A stretch of DNA of 6,160 nt from an uncultured Bacilli bacterium (GCA_947628495.1 CANRAC010000062.1:1-6160), one strand, 5' to 3'; shown: positions 1 to 5,856, numbered from the stretch's first letter. Numbers and translations are program-made. The notes: generated from the sequence alone by a model not told the origin.

Positions 1-36
1 GGATTTATTTTAAGTTTAGCTATTGAAAAACTGTAA
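1..36 (+). CDS. Possible C-terminal tail of an upstream gene (partial)
   Basis: The first 36 bases read open in frame 1 as GFILSLAIEKL followed by TAA at 34-36. The hydrophobic stretch ending in a charged tail would suit the end of a membrane protein, but eleven codons cannot identify it. The -35 element of the tRNA-Arg promoter lies inside this tail. It could equally be non-coding. Confidence 0.3.
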   Translation, partial: GFILSLAIEKL

Positions 37-51
37 TAATCCTTTTATAAT
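23..51 (+). promoter_or_regulatory. Promoter of tRNA-Arg
   Basis: TTGAAA at 23-28 and TATAAT at 46-51 are separated by 17 bases, a near-consensus sigma-A-type promoter. Transcription would start around 57-59, giving almost no 5' leader before the tRNA at 60. Confidence 0.8.
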
Positions 52-59
52 TTAGGTGT

Positions 60-136
60 GTCCTCGTAGCTCAGTTGGATAGAGCACTGACCTCCTAAGT
101 CAGGTGTCGGAAGTTCGAATCTTCTCGGGGACGCCA
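60..136 (+). tRNA. tRNA-Arg, anticodon CCT
   Basis: Full cloverleaf. The acceptor strand 60-66 pairs with 126-132 with one G-T wobble. The D-stem is 69-72/82-85 with GG in the D-loop. The anticodon stem 87-91/99-103 encloses loop CTCCTAA, so the anticodon is CCT (94-96), reading AGG. The variable loop has 5 bases, and the T-arm 109-113/121-125 has the canonical TTCGAAT loop. The discriminator is G133 and CCA is encoded at 134-136. No hairpin terminator follows, so its transcript may run into the regulator gene downstream unless it ends at the short T-run at 137-140. Confidence 0.97.
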
Positions 137-149
137 TTTTAGATTTGTA

Positions 150-178
150 TTGACATATACCCTGATTGGGTGTATATT
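150..178 (+). promoter_or_regulatory. Promoter of the CsoR/FrmR-family gene
   Basis: TTGACA at 150-155 (perfect consensus) and TATATT at 173-178 are 17 bases apart. The predicted transcription start is near 185, so the message would begin at or just before the ribosome-binding site GGTGAT at 185-190. The spacer is occupied by an inverted repeat (separate entry). Confidence 0.8.
155..175 (+). promoter_or_regulatory. Putative CsoR-family operator (inverted repeat)
   Basis: Arms ATATACCC (155-162) and GGGTGTAT (168-175) are inverted repeats matching at 7 of 8 positions around the 5-base centre TGATT. Known CsoR/FrmR-family operators often have an A/T-rich flank with ACCC...GGGT runs, so the form fits. 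It fills the spacer between -35 and -10 of a gene that itself encodes such a repressor. Bound protein would block RNA polymerase, so autoregulation is the natural inference. I see no second copy in the window. Confidence 0.7.
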
Positions 179-194
179 ATAATTGGTGATAAAA

Positions 195-494
195 ATGAAT
201 ACAAAGGCAAAAACTAAAACTAAAACTACCTATATAAGTCTAGAAGAGAAAAAAAAAATTATTAAAAGGATTAAAACTATAGAAGGTCAAGCGCGTGGTG
301 TTGTTAATATGATTGAAGATGAACGCTATTGTGGGGATATTTTTATTCAACTGGCCGCTATAAGAGAATCTGTAAAGAGTGCTGCTAATAAAATTTTACA
401 AAACCATATTGAAACATCAATTGTGGAAGAGATAAAAAATAATAATAATGATGGCATTGAAGAAATAACTAAATTAATTCAAAATATTGAATAA
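195..494 (+). CDS. CsoR/FrmR/RcnR-family metal- or aldehyde-sensing transcriptional repressor
   Basis: This 99-residue protein belongs to the all-helical CsoR/RcnR/FrmR/CstR repressor family, which binds operators as tetramers and releases DNA on sensing Cu(I), Ni(II), formaldehyde or persulfide. The family core is visible: KRIKTIEGQARGVVNMIE (about residues 24-41), then ERYC with Cys46, QLAAIRESV, and His71 25 residues after the cysteine, as in the family. The third ligand of copper sensors, four residues after the His, is a Cys in CsoR but Ser75 here, so the set is C-H-S. FrmR of E. coli has Thr there, so copper sensing should not be assumed. The start is ATG 195, preceded by GGTGAT at 185-190; in-frame TTG 183 would lie at or before the predicted transcription start. 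No metal exporter or chaperone gene is adjacent, so other targets must lie elsewhere. Confidence 0.9.
   Translation: MNTKAKTKTKTTYISLEEKKKIIKRIKTIEGQARGVVNMIEDERYCGDIFIQLAAIRESVKSAANKILQNHIETSIVEEIKNNNNDGIEEITKLIQNIE
210..227 (+). repeat. Three tandem copies of AAAACT in the CsoR-like gene
   Basis: AAAACT repeats three times exactly (210-215, 216-221, 222-227) and encodes an alternating Lys-Thr stretch in the N-terminal tail before the helical core. The unit is two codons long, so gain or loss of copies would keep the frame and alter only the length of the basic tail. Confidence 0.75.
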
Positions 495-520
495 AATAAG
501 AGCTTTTAAACTCTTATTTT
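493..520. terminator. Bidirectional intrinsic terminator between convergent genes
   Basis: AAAATAAGAG (493-502) and CTCTTATTTT (511-520) form a perfect 10-bp inverted repeat with an 8-base loop. Rightward the 3' arm ends in a T-run (517-521), and on the other strand the complement of the A-run at 493-496 supplies U residues. The stem holds the last bases of the repressor stop codon (492-494) and the whole NagZ stop codon (516-514). The stem is weak in GC, so efficiency is uncertain. Confidence 0.75.
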
Positions 521-1836
521 TCATATTCATACATTAAGCCTTTGTAATATTTCCAAGCTATAACTTTAAAGGCTAATTTATCTATTAGGTTTTCATTTAG
601 ATTATTATTAGCTAAACCTTCTTTGATATTCTCAACGCTTTCTTTAACATCCGTAACTATTAACATATCATTTCCGGCTAGTAGTGCTTTGATTGGAGCA
701 TTTTCGATGGCTGAGGTGGCTCCCATGGCAAGATCATCACTAATTGTAACTCCCGTAAAATTTAAATCATCTTTGAGTAAATTATGAACGTTATAAGATA
801 AAGAAGCGGGATTATCTTCATCTACACTATTAACGATAATATGACTTACTAATATAGCTTCAGCTTTATTATTTATGCCTTCTATAAAAGGTGGTAAGTG
901 AACATTTTTTAGATCTTCATAACTAATATCACTTACGGCTGCCGAATAATGAGTATCTGTAGCACTACCATAGCCCGGAAAATGTTTTAAAACATACGAT
1001 ACACCTGTATTTTGACTAGCACTTAAAACAGTCTTGGCATATTCGGCTACTTTGGCAGTATCTTCTTGTAAAGTTCTTTCGTAAATATAATCGTTTTTAC
1101 TAGTAGAAACATCTACCACAGGCGCTAAATTTACATTAAGTCCTAAGTCTTTTAATATTTTACTTTTATTAATTGTATCTTCTTTAATTAAATCAAAACC
1201 TCCTTGTTGGTAAAGAGCATTTGGAGATAAGAACGGAGTTGCAACTAAATTTTTATTACTACTTACTCGCACTATTTTTCCGCCTTCTTCATCAACTGCA
1301 GTCAAAAGGGGAATATTGGCTTTTTTCTGTAAATTTTTCAACATATCCTGAACATTTTTCTTAGTTTTATCTTGAAAGTCTTTTTCGTAAAAGACAAAAC
1401 CGGCTACTTTATATTTGTTCATTATATCTTCTGGATCATTAGGATAGCGGGCTAGAAGTAACTGGCCAATTTTTTCCTCAAGACTTAAACTTTTCAATTT
1501 CTCGTAGGCTAATTTATAATAAACACTAAAAATTCCATTATCATCATATTCACTTGGAATATCGTTATTTCTAATAGTTTTTAAAGATAGACAGTCATTA
1601 GAATCAGCATTATATTTTATTAGAACATTAACTATTTCTTCTTCGGGTTTACAGCCAGAAAAAGAATGAATTACATTATTTTCATCTTGAATGTAGAGCT
1701 GGTTATTTTGATAGCCCATTACCATTCCCGCTATTTCTTTGCTTTCAGGTTTAGAATGTAGAAGTTTAATACCTAGAAATGTAATTAAAAGAACAAAAGC
1801 TATTAAAATAAAAATCCCCAAATATTTTAGTTTCAT
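514..1836 (-). CDS. nagZ: Membrane-anchored GH3 beta-N-acetylhexosaminidase (NagZ-type)
   Basis: 440 residues. Glycoside hydrolase family 3 N-acetylglucosaminidases of the NagZ type cleave GlcNAc from muropeptides or wall fragments in peptidoglycan recycling. Visible motifs are DEEGG (183-187) in the substrate pocket, KHFPGYG (284-290) followed by the Asp-Thr-His dyad D294/H296 that replaces the usual acid/base in this subfamily, and SDDLAM (366-371), whose first Asp D367 is the expected nucleophile. Residues 5-26 are one hydrophobic segment without a lipobox, so it is a signal-anchored enzyme facing outward. Residues about 35-90 precede the catalytic domain and hold two cysteines (C62, C82). 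The start ATG at 1836-1834 is preceded by GGTGATC at 1845-1839. It is divergent from the PAP2 gene and convergent with the CsoR-like gene. The C-terminal part is just the barrel, with no second GH3 domain. Confidence 0.92.
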   Translation of the reverse strand: MKLKYLGIFILIAFVLLITFLGIKLLHSKPESKEIAGMVMGYQNNQLYIQDENNVIHSFSGCKPEEEIVNVLIKYNADSNDCLSLKTIRNNDIPSEYDDNGIFSVYYKLAYEKLKSLSLEEKIGQLLLARYPNDPEDIMNKYKVAGFVFYEKDFQDKTKKNVQDMLKNLQKKANIPLLTAVDEEGGKIVRVSSNKNLVATPFLSPNALYQQGGFDLIKEDTINKSKILKDLGLNVNLAPVVDVSTSKNDYIYERTLQEDTAKVAEYAKTVLSASQNTGVSYVLKHFPGYGSATDTHYSAAVSDISYEDLKNVHLPPFIEGINNKAEAILVSHIIVNSVDEDNPASLSYNVHNLLKDDLNFTGVTISDDLAMGATSAIENAPIKALLAGNDMLIVTDVKESVENIKEGLANNNLNENLIDKLAFKVIAWKYYKGLMYEYEK

Positions 1837-1857
1837 ATGATCACCTTGGTAAATAAT

Positions 1858-1863
1858 ATTATA
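1858..1863 (-). promoter_or_regulatory. Likely -10 element of nagZ
   Basis: On the minus strand TATAAT reads from 1863 to 1858, about 20 bases before the start codon, so transcription would begin near 1850, just ahead of the ribosome-binding site. No convincing -35 is found at 16-18 bases spacing, so the call rests on the hexamer and its place in the 82-base divergent gap. Confidence 0.5.
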
Positions 1864-1893
1864 AATTAATTTATTTTAGCACTATTTATGTAG

Positions 1894-1899
1894 TATAAT
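1894..1899 (+). promoter_or_regulatory. Likely -10 element of the PAP2 gene
   Basis: TATAAT at 1894-1899 lies 19 bases before ATG 1919. The expected transcription start is near 1906, inside the AGAGGT ribosome-binding site (1905-1910). The -35 position (about 1871-1876, TTATTT) is poor. It is arranged back to back with the nagZ -10 about 30 bases away. Confidence 0.55.
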
Positions 1900-1918
1900 A
1901 TAGAAGAGGTAGATAAAT

Positions 1919-2557
1919 ATGAAGAATTTAAAAATGGTAAGGAAATGGTTAATATGTCTTTTAAGTTTTATTATTTTTAGTTTTTTATTAATGCAAATAT
2001 TAAATAAGAAAAGTTTTAAAATAGATAATTCTTTTTATAATTTTCTGGCTAAATTTCAAAGTGATCCTTTCACTTTTATTGTTAAGGTAATTACAAATTT
2101 AGGTGGAACTGCTGTCATAATAATGCTTGCCTTTTTTAGTCTTATAGCAATAAAAGATAAAAAAATAAGTTTATGTATTTGTTTAAATTTAGCTTTAGTA
2201 TTTTTATTTAATACGGGATTAAAATTTCTAGTGGCAAGGCCTCGTCCAGCGTTTTTACATTTAGTCAGGGAAACAGGCTATAGTTTTCCTTCAGGACATG
2301 CGATGGTATCTTTAGCTTTTTATGGATTTTTAATTTATTTACTCTATAAAAAAGTTATTCCTAAAAGAAAATGGGTACCTATCATTGGATTTAGTATTTT
2401 AATTTTGGCTATCAGTATAAGCCGTATTTATTTAGGAGTTCACTATACTACTGATGTTATTGCAGGATTGGCCTTTTCTTTGGGATATTTAATTATTTAC
2501 ACAACTATTGTTGGTAAGCTTTTTCTAAATAAAAGCGCTATTGCAACAACCAATTAA
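1919..2557 (+). CDS. PAP2-superfamily membrane phosphatase
   Basis: 212 residues with an N-terminal hydrophobic helix (about 10-28) and further membrane segments near 55-78, 83-99, 130-143, 153-168 and 178-198. The three PAP2 phosphatase motifs are intact: KX6RP (K102 to R109-P110), PSGH (124-127), and SRX5HX3D (S168, R169, H175, D179), where H175 is the phospho-accepting His and H127 the acid/base. Members dephosphorylate lipid phosphates on the outer membrane face, such as undecaprenyl pyrophosphate (BcrC), phosphatidylglycerol phosphate (PgpB) or diacylglycerol pyrophosphate. The sequence does not decide among these. Wall-enzyme neighbours make undecaprenyl-PP recycling plausible. The start ATG 1919 has AGAGGT eight bases upstream. 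The gap to the cyclophilin gene holds no terminator, so the two are probably co-transcribed. Confidence 0.9.
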   Translation: MKNLKMVRKWLICLLSFIIFSFLLMQILNKKSFKIDNSFYNFLAKFQSDPFTFIVKVITNLGGTAVIIMLAFFSLIAIKDKKISLCICLNLALVFLFNTGLKFLVARPRPAFLHLVRETGYSFPSGHAMVSLAFYGFLIYLLYKKVIPKRKWVPIIGFSILILAISISRIYLGVHYTTDVIAGLAFSLGYLIIYTTIVGKLFLNKSAIATTN

Positions 2558-2587
2558 TTATTGTAAACTAAAAAAAGGATGGTAATG

Positions 2588-3187
2588 ATGAAAAGATTAA
2601 GAAATATAATAGTAGTAGTATTTATTTGCGTTTTAGCTATAAGTTGTGGTAAGGAGGAAAAACAAATGCAAGATAGTGATAAGCTAAGTTCCCAAACAAA
2701 GGTAACTATTGCCGTGAAAGATTATGGAAATATCAATGTGGAACTATATGATGAGTTAGCTCCTATAACGGTGGCTAATTTTGTAAAATTAGTTAAAGAA
2801 GGTTTTTATGATGGTCTAACTTTCCATCGGATAATAGAAGGTTTTATGATTCAGGGTGGTGACCCTAATAAAAATGGAACTGGCGGCAGTGAAGACACAA
2901 TTAAAGGAGAATTTGCTGCTAATGGAGTAGATAATGATTTAAAACATACTAGAGGGGTTATTTCAATGGCACGTTCTCAAGATTATAATAGTGCTAGTTC
3001 CCAATTTTTCATCGTTCAAGAAGACAGTCAACATTTAGATGGATCCTACGCCGCCTTTGGTAAAGTAATCAAGGGTATGGATATTGTTGATAAAATAGCC
3101 TCTGATGCTCAGCCTATAGATAGTAATGGGACTATATTAGAAGAAGATCAGCCAGTAATTGAGTCTATTAAAATAATGGAGGATTAA
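2588..3187 (+). CDS. Cyclophilin-type peptidyl-prolyl cis-trans isomerase, lipoprotein
   Basis: 199 residues from ATG 2588. Cyclophilins catalyse cis-trans isomerisation of X-Pro bonds in folding proteins. The N-terminus is a lipoprotein signal: MKRLRN, a hydrophobic stretch, then AISC with the lipidated Cys at 20, so the mature enzyme should sit on the outer membrane face. The domain runs from about residue 38 to the end. Active-site positions are FHR (79-81, R81 equivalent to Arg55 of human CypA), FMIQGGD (86-92), MA (127-128), SQFFI (138-142) and HLDG (149-152), with His in place of CypA Trp121, a change linked to weak cyclosporin binding. AAGGA at 2575-2579 serves ATG 2588 (8 bases) or ATG 2585 (5 bases); ATG 2579 would overlap that site. 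Another strong site lies inside the gene (separate entry). Confidence 0.92.
   Translation: MKRLRNIIVVVFICVLAISCGKEEKQMQDSDKLSSQTKVTIAVKDYGNINVELYDELAPITVANFVKLVKEGFYDGLTFHRIIEGFMIQGGDPNKNGTGGSEDTIKGEFAANGVDNDLKHTRGVISMARSQDYNSASSQFFIVQEDSQHLDGSYAAFGKVIKGMDIVDKIASDAQPIDSNGTILEEDQPVIESIKIMED
2651..2668 (+). promoter_or_regulatory. Internal Shine-Dalgarno and in-frame ATG in the cyclophilin gene
   Basis: AAGGAGG at 2651-2657 is followed after 8 bases by ATG 2666-2668, in the reading frame of the cyclophilin. It begins two codons after the lipobox cysteine. Initiation here would give a 173-residue isomerase with the full catalytic domain but no export signal. It is a better ribosome-binding site than the one at the annotated start, though Lys-Glu-Glu codons after a lipobox could produce it by chance. 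Confidence 0.45.
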
Positions 3188-3201
3188 AAAATCCTTTTTT
3201 A
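3178..3201 (+). terminator. Intrinsic terminator after the cyclophilin gene
   Basis: AGGATT (3180-3185) pairs with AATCCT (3190-3195) around an AAAA loop, extendable by G-T wobbles at the base, and is followed by a run of T to 3200. The stop codon TAA (3185-3187) overlaps the hairpin. The stem is short, so read-through is possible. Confidence 0.65.
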
Positions 3202-3217
3202 TTTGGCATTCTTAAGT

Positions 3218-3223
3218 TATAAT
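3218..3223 (+). promoter_or_regulatory. Likely -10 element upstream of the unknown gene and uvsE
   Basis: TATAAT at 3218-3223 lies just after the terminator and 22 bases before ATG 3246, giving a predicted start near 3230. The -35 region falls in the T-run at 3195-3200 and matches the consensus poorly. TTGGCA at 3203-3208 is too close (9 bases) to be its partner. Confidence 0.5.
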
Positions 3224-3245
3224 ATAGACTTTGAGGGGACACATA

Positions 3246-4022
3246 ATGGAAATAGATTTATATGAACATCTACAAAGAAATGTAGAAATTTTAAGAAAAG
3301 AACAAACAAAAATTATCTTAGAAAGAGTAAAAGCTAATGCTTTAAAAAATAATTCATCTTTTTCGACTAAGATGATGAATGAGTTAACTTTAAACTTTAA
3401 GCAAAATTTAGGCTTGGTTTATATGTTTCAAAAAGGTTATGAAAATCTTTATTTAGAAAATTATCAAAAGCAAAATTTTAGTTTAACTATTCAAGAAATC
3501 TTTGGCCTTCTTGGTCATATTGCTAGTTTTAATAGGCAAAAGGCATCCCAATATTTAAAGAATATTAAAACAATATATAGTCCTTATTTTGCTAAAATAG
3601 AAATGTATGATTATAATAGTATATTATTAAGGGAACGTAGTGGAGAAGAGTATATAATTTCCGATCTTTTAAAAAATTTAATTTTAAAGTCTGATGATTC
3701 CGTTTTAAACATTTTACAAAATCCTTATACTCGCAAAAATAACTTATTTGGCTATAGTACAATGCTAGCTTCTATTTTACAATATAATTTAGCTGTTGGT
3801 TTTATCAGTATAGATGACCTGCGCGTTTTATATCCAATAGTTTATAAGGATGGGATTTGTTTAGATATCTATAATAATCTGATGTTGCCTGAAGAATTAA
3901 TATTTAAATATTTTTCATTTGACCCTTTTATCGCAATAGCTGCTGAAGCTTCCCAATTTTTATATATGAGTTATGATGAACAAAATATAGCTAAAGCAGT
4001 ATTATCTAAACTGTATAAATAA
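3246..4022 (+). CDS. Protein of unknown function, 258 residues
   Basis: I do not recognise a family. The protein lacks a signal peptide and long hydrophobic segments, so it is probably cytosolic, and its composition suggests mostly alpha-helix. Residues 1-60 are highly charged with heptad-like spacing (a helix rich in Lys, Glu and Leu). The middle holds LTIQEIFGLLGHIASF (80-95) and SGEEYIISDLL (132-142), and the C-terminal part is aromatic-rich (YFSFDPF, 222-228). There are no obvious metal, nucleotide or catalytic motifs. The start is ATG 3246, preceded by GAGGGG (3233-3238) 7 bases upstream; an in-frame TTG at 3231 would precede its own ribosome-binding site. It is the first gene of a likely two-gene unit with uvsE, 34 bases away, after a terminator and a fresh promoter. 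A shared DNA-damage role is only an inference from that position. Confidence 0.85.
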   Translation: MEIDLYEHLQRNVEILRKEQTKIILERVKANALKNNSSFSTKMMNELTLNFKQNLGLVYMFQKGYENLYLENYQKQNFSLTIQEIFGLLGHIASFNRQKASQYLKNIKTIYSPYFAKIEMYDYNSILLRERSGEEYIISDLLKNLILKSDDSVLNILQNPYTRKNNLFGYSTMLASILQYNLAVGFISIDDLRVLYPIVYKDGICLDIYNNLMLPEELIFKYFSFDPFIAIAAEASQFLYMSYDEQNIAKAVLSKLYK

Positions 4023-4056
4023 TTTGCTTTTTTTAATAATATAAATGGTGATTCAA

Positions 4057-5001
4057 ATGCTTATAAGATTAGGTTACGCTGTAAGTTGTAAAACCTTAGA
4101 AAATCAACATTTATTTCACACTTTAACATATACAAATTATTTAAAACAAGAAGATAATAAAAAATTAGAAGAGACGATTATAGCTAACTTAGATGGCTTA
4201 CAAGAAATTTTAAAATATAATCAAAAAAATAATATCCATTTTTATCGTCTTAATTCTAATTTAATTCCCTTAGCGACACATAATCAAGTCCAGTTTGATT
4301 ATCATCATCTAATTGCTGATAAGCTAAGATTGCTTGGTCAATTTATTATGCAAAATCAAATTCGAGTTGATACTCATCCGGATCAATTTTGCGTTTTAAA
4401 TAGTGCTAAAGAAGAAGTTGTTAAAAGTAGTATTAATATTTTAAGACAAGAAAAAACTATTTTCGATTATCTAAATATTATGAACCCTAGGATTATATTA
4501 CATATTGGCAGTGCGGAAGGGACTAAAAAAGCGGGAATATTGAGATTTATTAAAAACTTTCAAGCTTTAGATCCTGATTTGCAAAAAATGATTATCATTG
4601 AAAATGACGATAAAATTTACGATATAAAAGATACTTTAGAGTTAGCCGAATGTTTAAATATCCCTATGGTATTAGATTATCATCATTATTTGTGTAATAA
4701 TCCTTTAAATTTGCCCATCGAAGATTATATTTTGCGCATCTTTCAAACATGGCAAAGTCAAAAGCCAAAAGTGCATTTTTCTTCTCCGAAAAGTAAGTTA
4801 AAAAAAGAATTTCGCACTCATCACGATTATATTGACGCGCAGGGCTTTATTGCCTTTTTAGATAAAATAAAGTTTTGTAATATTGATTTTGATGTCATGA
4901 TTGAAGCTAAGATGAAAGATGTGGCTTTATTTCGCTTAGTTCGGGAACTTAAATATTTAACTAATTATACTTTTATTGATGAGACAACTTTTAGAATTTA
5001 A
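4057..5001 (+). CDS. uvsE: UV DNA damage endonuclease (UvsE/UVDE family)
   Basis: 314 residues, close to the bacterial family length. UVDE enzymes are TIM-barrel metallonucleases that nick DNA 5' of UV photoproducts and other helix-distorting lesions, starting an alternative excision repair path. The protein opens with MLIRLGYAVSC, typical of the family. Residues matching the Thermus enzyme's metal ligands are H107 (THPDQF), H149 (LHIGS), E182 (IIEND), D207 and H210 (LDYHH), H240 (KVHFSS) and E283 (MIEAK). K238, two residues before H240, matches the lysine reported as carboxylated there. RLNSNLIP (64-71) resembles the RxSSxLxP motif, with Asn for Ser. The start ATG 4057 is preceded by GGTGAT (4047-4052); ATG 4045 would add four residues and overlap that site. 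It probably shares a transcript with the unknown gene upstream. Confidence 0.93.
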   Translation: MLIRLGYAVSCKTLENQHLFHTLTYTNYLKQEDNKKLEETIIANLDGLQEILKYNQKNNIHFYRLNSNLIPLATHNQVQFDYHHLIADKLRLLGQFIMQNQIRVDTHPDQFCVLNSAKEEVVKSSINILRQEKTIFDYLNIMNPRIILHIGSAEGTKKAGILRFIKNFQALDPDLQKMIIIENDDKIYDIKDTLELAECLNIPMVLDYHHYLCNNPLNLPIEDYILRIFQTWQSQKPKVHFSSPKSKLKKEFRTHHDYIDAQGFIAFLDKIKFCNIDFDVMIEAKMKDVALFRLVRELKYLTNYTFIDETTFRI

Positions 5002-5816
5002 TTAGCTAGATAATAAGCGTAATATTCATCATAAGTTATATTTTCTTGATAAACTTTTAAAGCAATTTCTTCTCCTAAATAGCGATAGTGCCATGGTTCA
5101 AAGGCGTAGCCAGTTATATAACTTTTATTTTCAGGATATCTTAAGATAAAACCATATTTATAAGAATTTTCCTTTAACCACTTATAAGCTTTAGTATTGA
5201 CAAATTCGGACATTTGAACGTGTTCACTTAAAATATCTAAAGCTAGTCCTGTTTGATGTTCCGAAAATCCTGGACGAGCCGAGATAGTATTAGTATAATC
5301 TTCACCATAATTTAGTAAATATTTAGCATATAATTCTTTTTGATAAGTAAAACTGCGATATGCCGAAGTAATATAAAAATTGACACCATCTTTTAAGGCG
5401 GCATTATACATATTTATAAAGGCTTCATTAACTTCCACAATTGTTTGTTTATCTTGATAAGCAAATTTTGTACTCATATTCATTAAATTTGCTGGAGTAT
5501 AGTTTTCTTCTAGATAGTTATATTTATTAACTAAGATTAAGTTCCCTTTATTTACATCAGCTTTTTGATTATTTTCATATGCTTTTTTATCAGCATCTAC
5601 ATTAACAATAGCAATGATGTCTTTTATTTTAAGATCGGGGTGAGTTGCATAATAACTATTATATCTATCCAAATTTTTTTCTAAATAATATTTTTCTTGA
5701 GCAAATATATTTTTTTGTTCCTTAAAAGTAGTTTGTGGTTTAGAATAATATTTACTAATAACAATTAAATTTAATATAAATATTAAAGATATGATAATTC
5801 CGATTTTTACTTTCAT
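4998..5816 (-). CDS. VanY/LdcB-type D-alanyl-D-alanine (or L,D-) carboxypeptidase, membrane-anchored
   Basis: 272 residues. The peptidase M15B family removes terminal D-Ala from peptidoglycan stem peptides. VanY acts on pentapeptides and LdcB on tetrapeptides, and sequence alone does not separate them here. Residues 4-20 form a single hydrophobic anchor after MKVK, so the catalytic part faces outward. A variable stretch (25-110) leads to the domain, which has SAYRS (151-155) with Q159, ARPGFSEHQTGLALD (180-194) with zinc ligands H187 and D194, and GYAFEPWHYRYLG (236-248) with catalytic E240 and zinc ligand H243. All key residues are present. The start ATG at 5816-5814 is preceded by GGTG at 5826-5823; in-frame TTG at 5843 and ATG at 5828 are less likely because the ribosome-binding site lies at or after them. 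The stop codon shares TTAA with the uvsE stop. Confidence 0.92.
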   Translation of the reverse strand: MKVKIGIIISLIFILNLIVISKYYSKPQTTFKEQKNIFAQEKYYLEKNLDRYNSYYATHPDLKIKDIIAIVNVDADKKAYENNQKADVNKGNLILVNKYNYLEENYTPANLMNMSTKFAYQDKQTIVEVNEAFINMYNAALKDGVNFYITSAYRSFTYQKELYAKYLLNYGEDYTNTISARPGFSEHQTGLALDILSEHVQMSEFVNTKAYKWLKENSYKYGFILRYPENKSYITGYAFEPWHYRYLGEEIALKVYQENITYDEYYAYYLAN

Positions 5817-5856
5817 ATTTAACACCATTATTATTTTTGTCAAAATAAGAATTTTT

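Noticed and set aside
183..194. Longer start (TTG 183) for the CsoR-like gene
   Set aside because: TTG 183 lies at or before the predicted transcription start and ahead of the GGTGAT that serves ATG 195; the extra residues do not belong to the family core.
3231..3245. TTG 3231 as start of the unknown gene
   Set aside because: It precedes the GAGGGG ribosome-binding site, which is properly spaced for ATG 3246.
3993..4034. Terminator between the unknown gene and uvsE (AAAGCA/TGCTTT followed by a T-run)
   Set aside because: The 6-bp stem would need a loop of about 26 bases, so it is unlikely to stop transcription; the genes are treated as one unit.
514..5001. UGA read as Trp (mycoplasma-type code)
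   Set aside because: All complete genes read through with TGG for Trp and end in TAA, so the standard code suffices; the KilA-N break is a TAA plus a frame change, not an in-frame TGA.
5817..5843. Upstream starts (TTG 5843, ATG 5828) for the VanY/LdcB gene
   Set aside because: The GGTG site lies at or after these codons and suits ATG 5816, from which a normal MKVK-plus-hydrophobic anchor begins.
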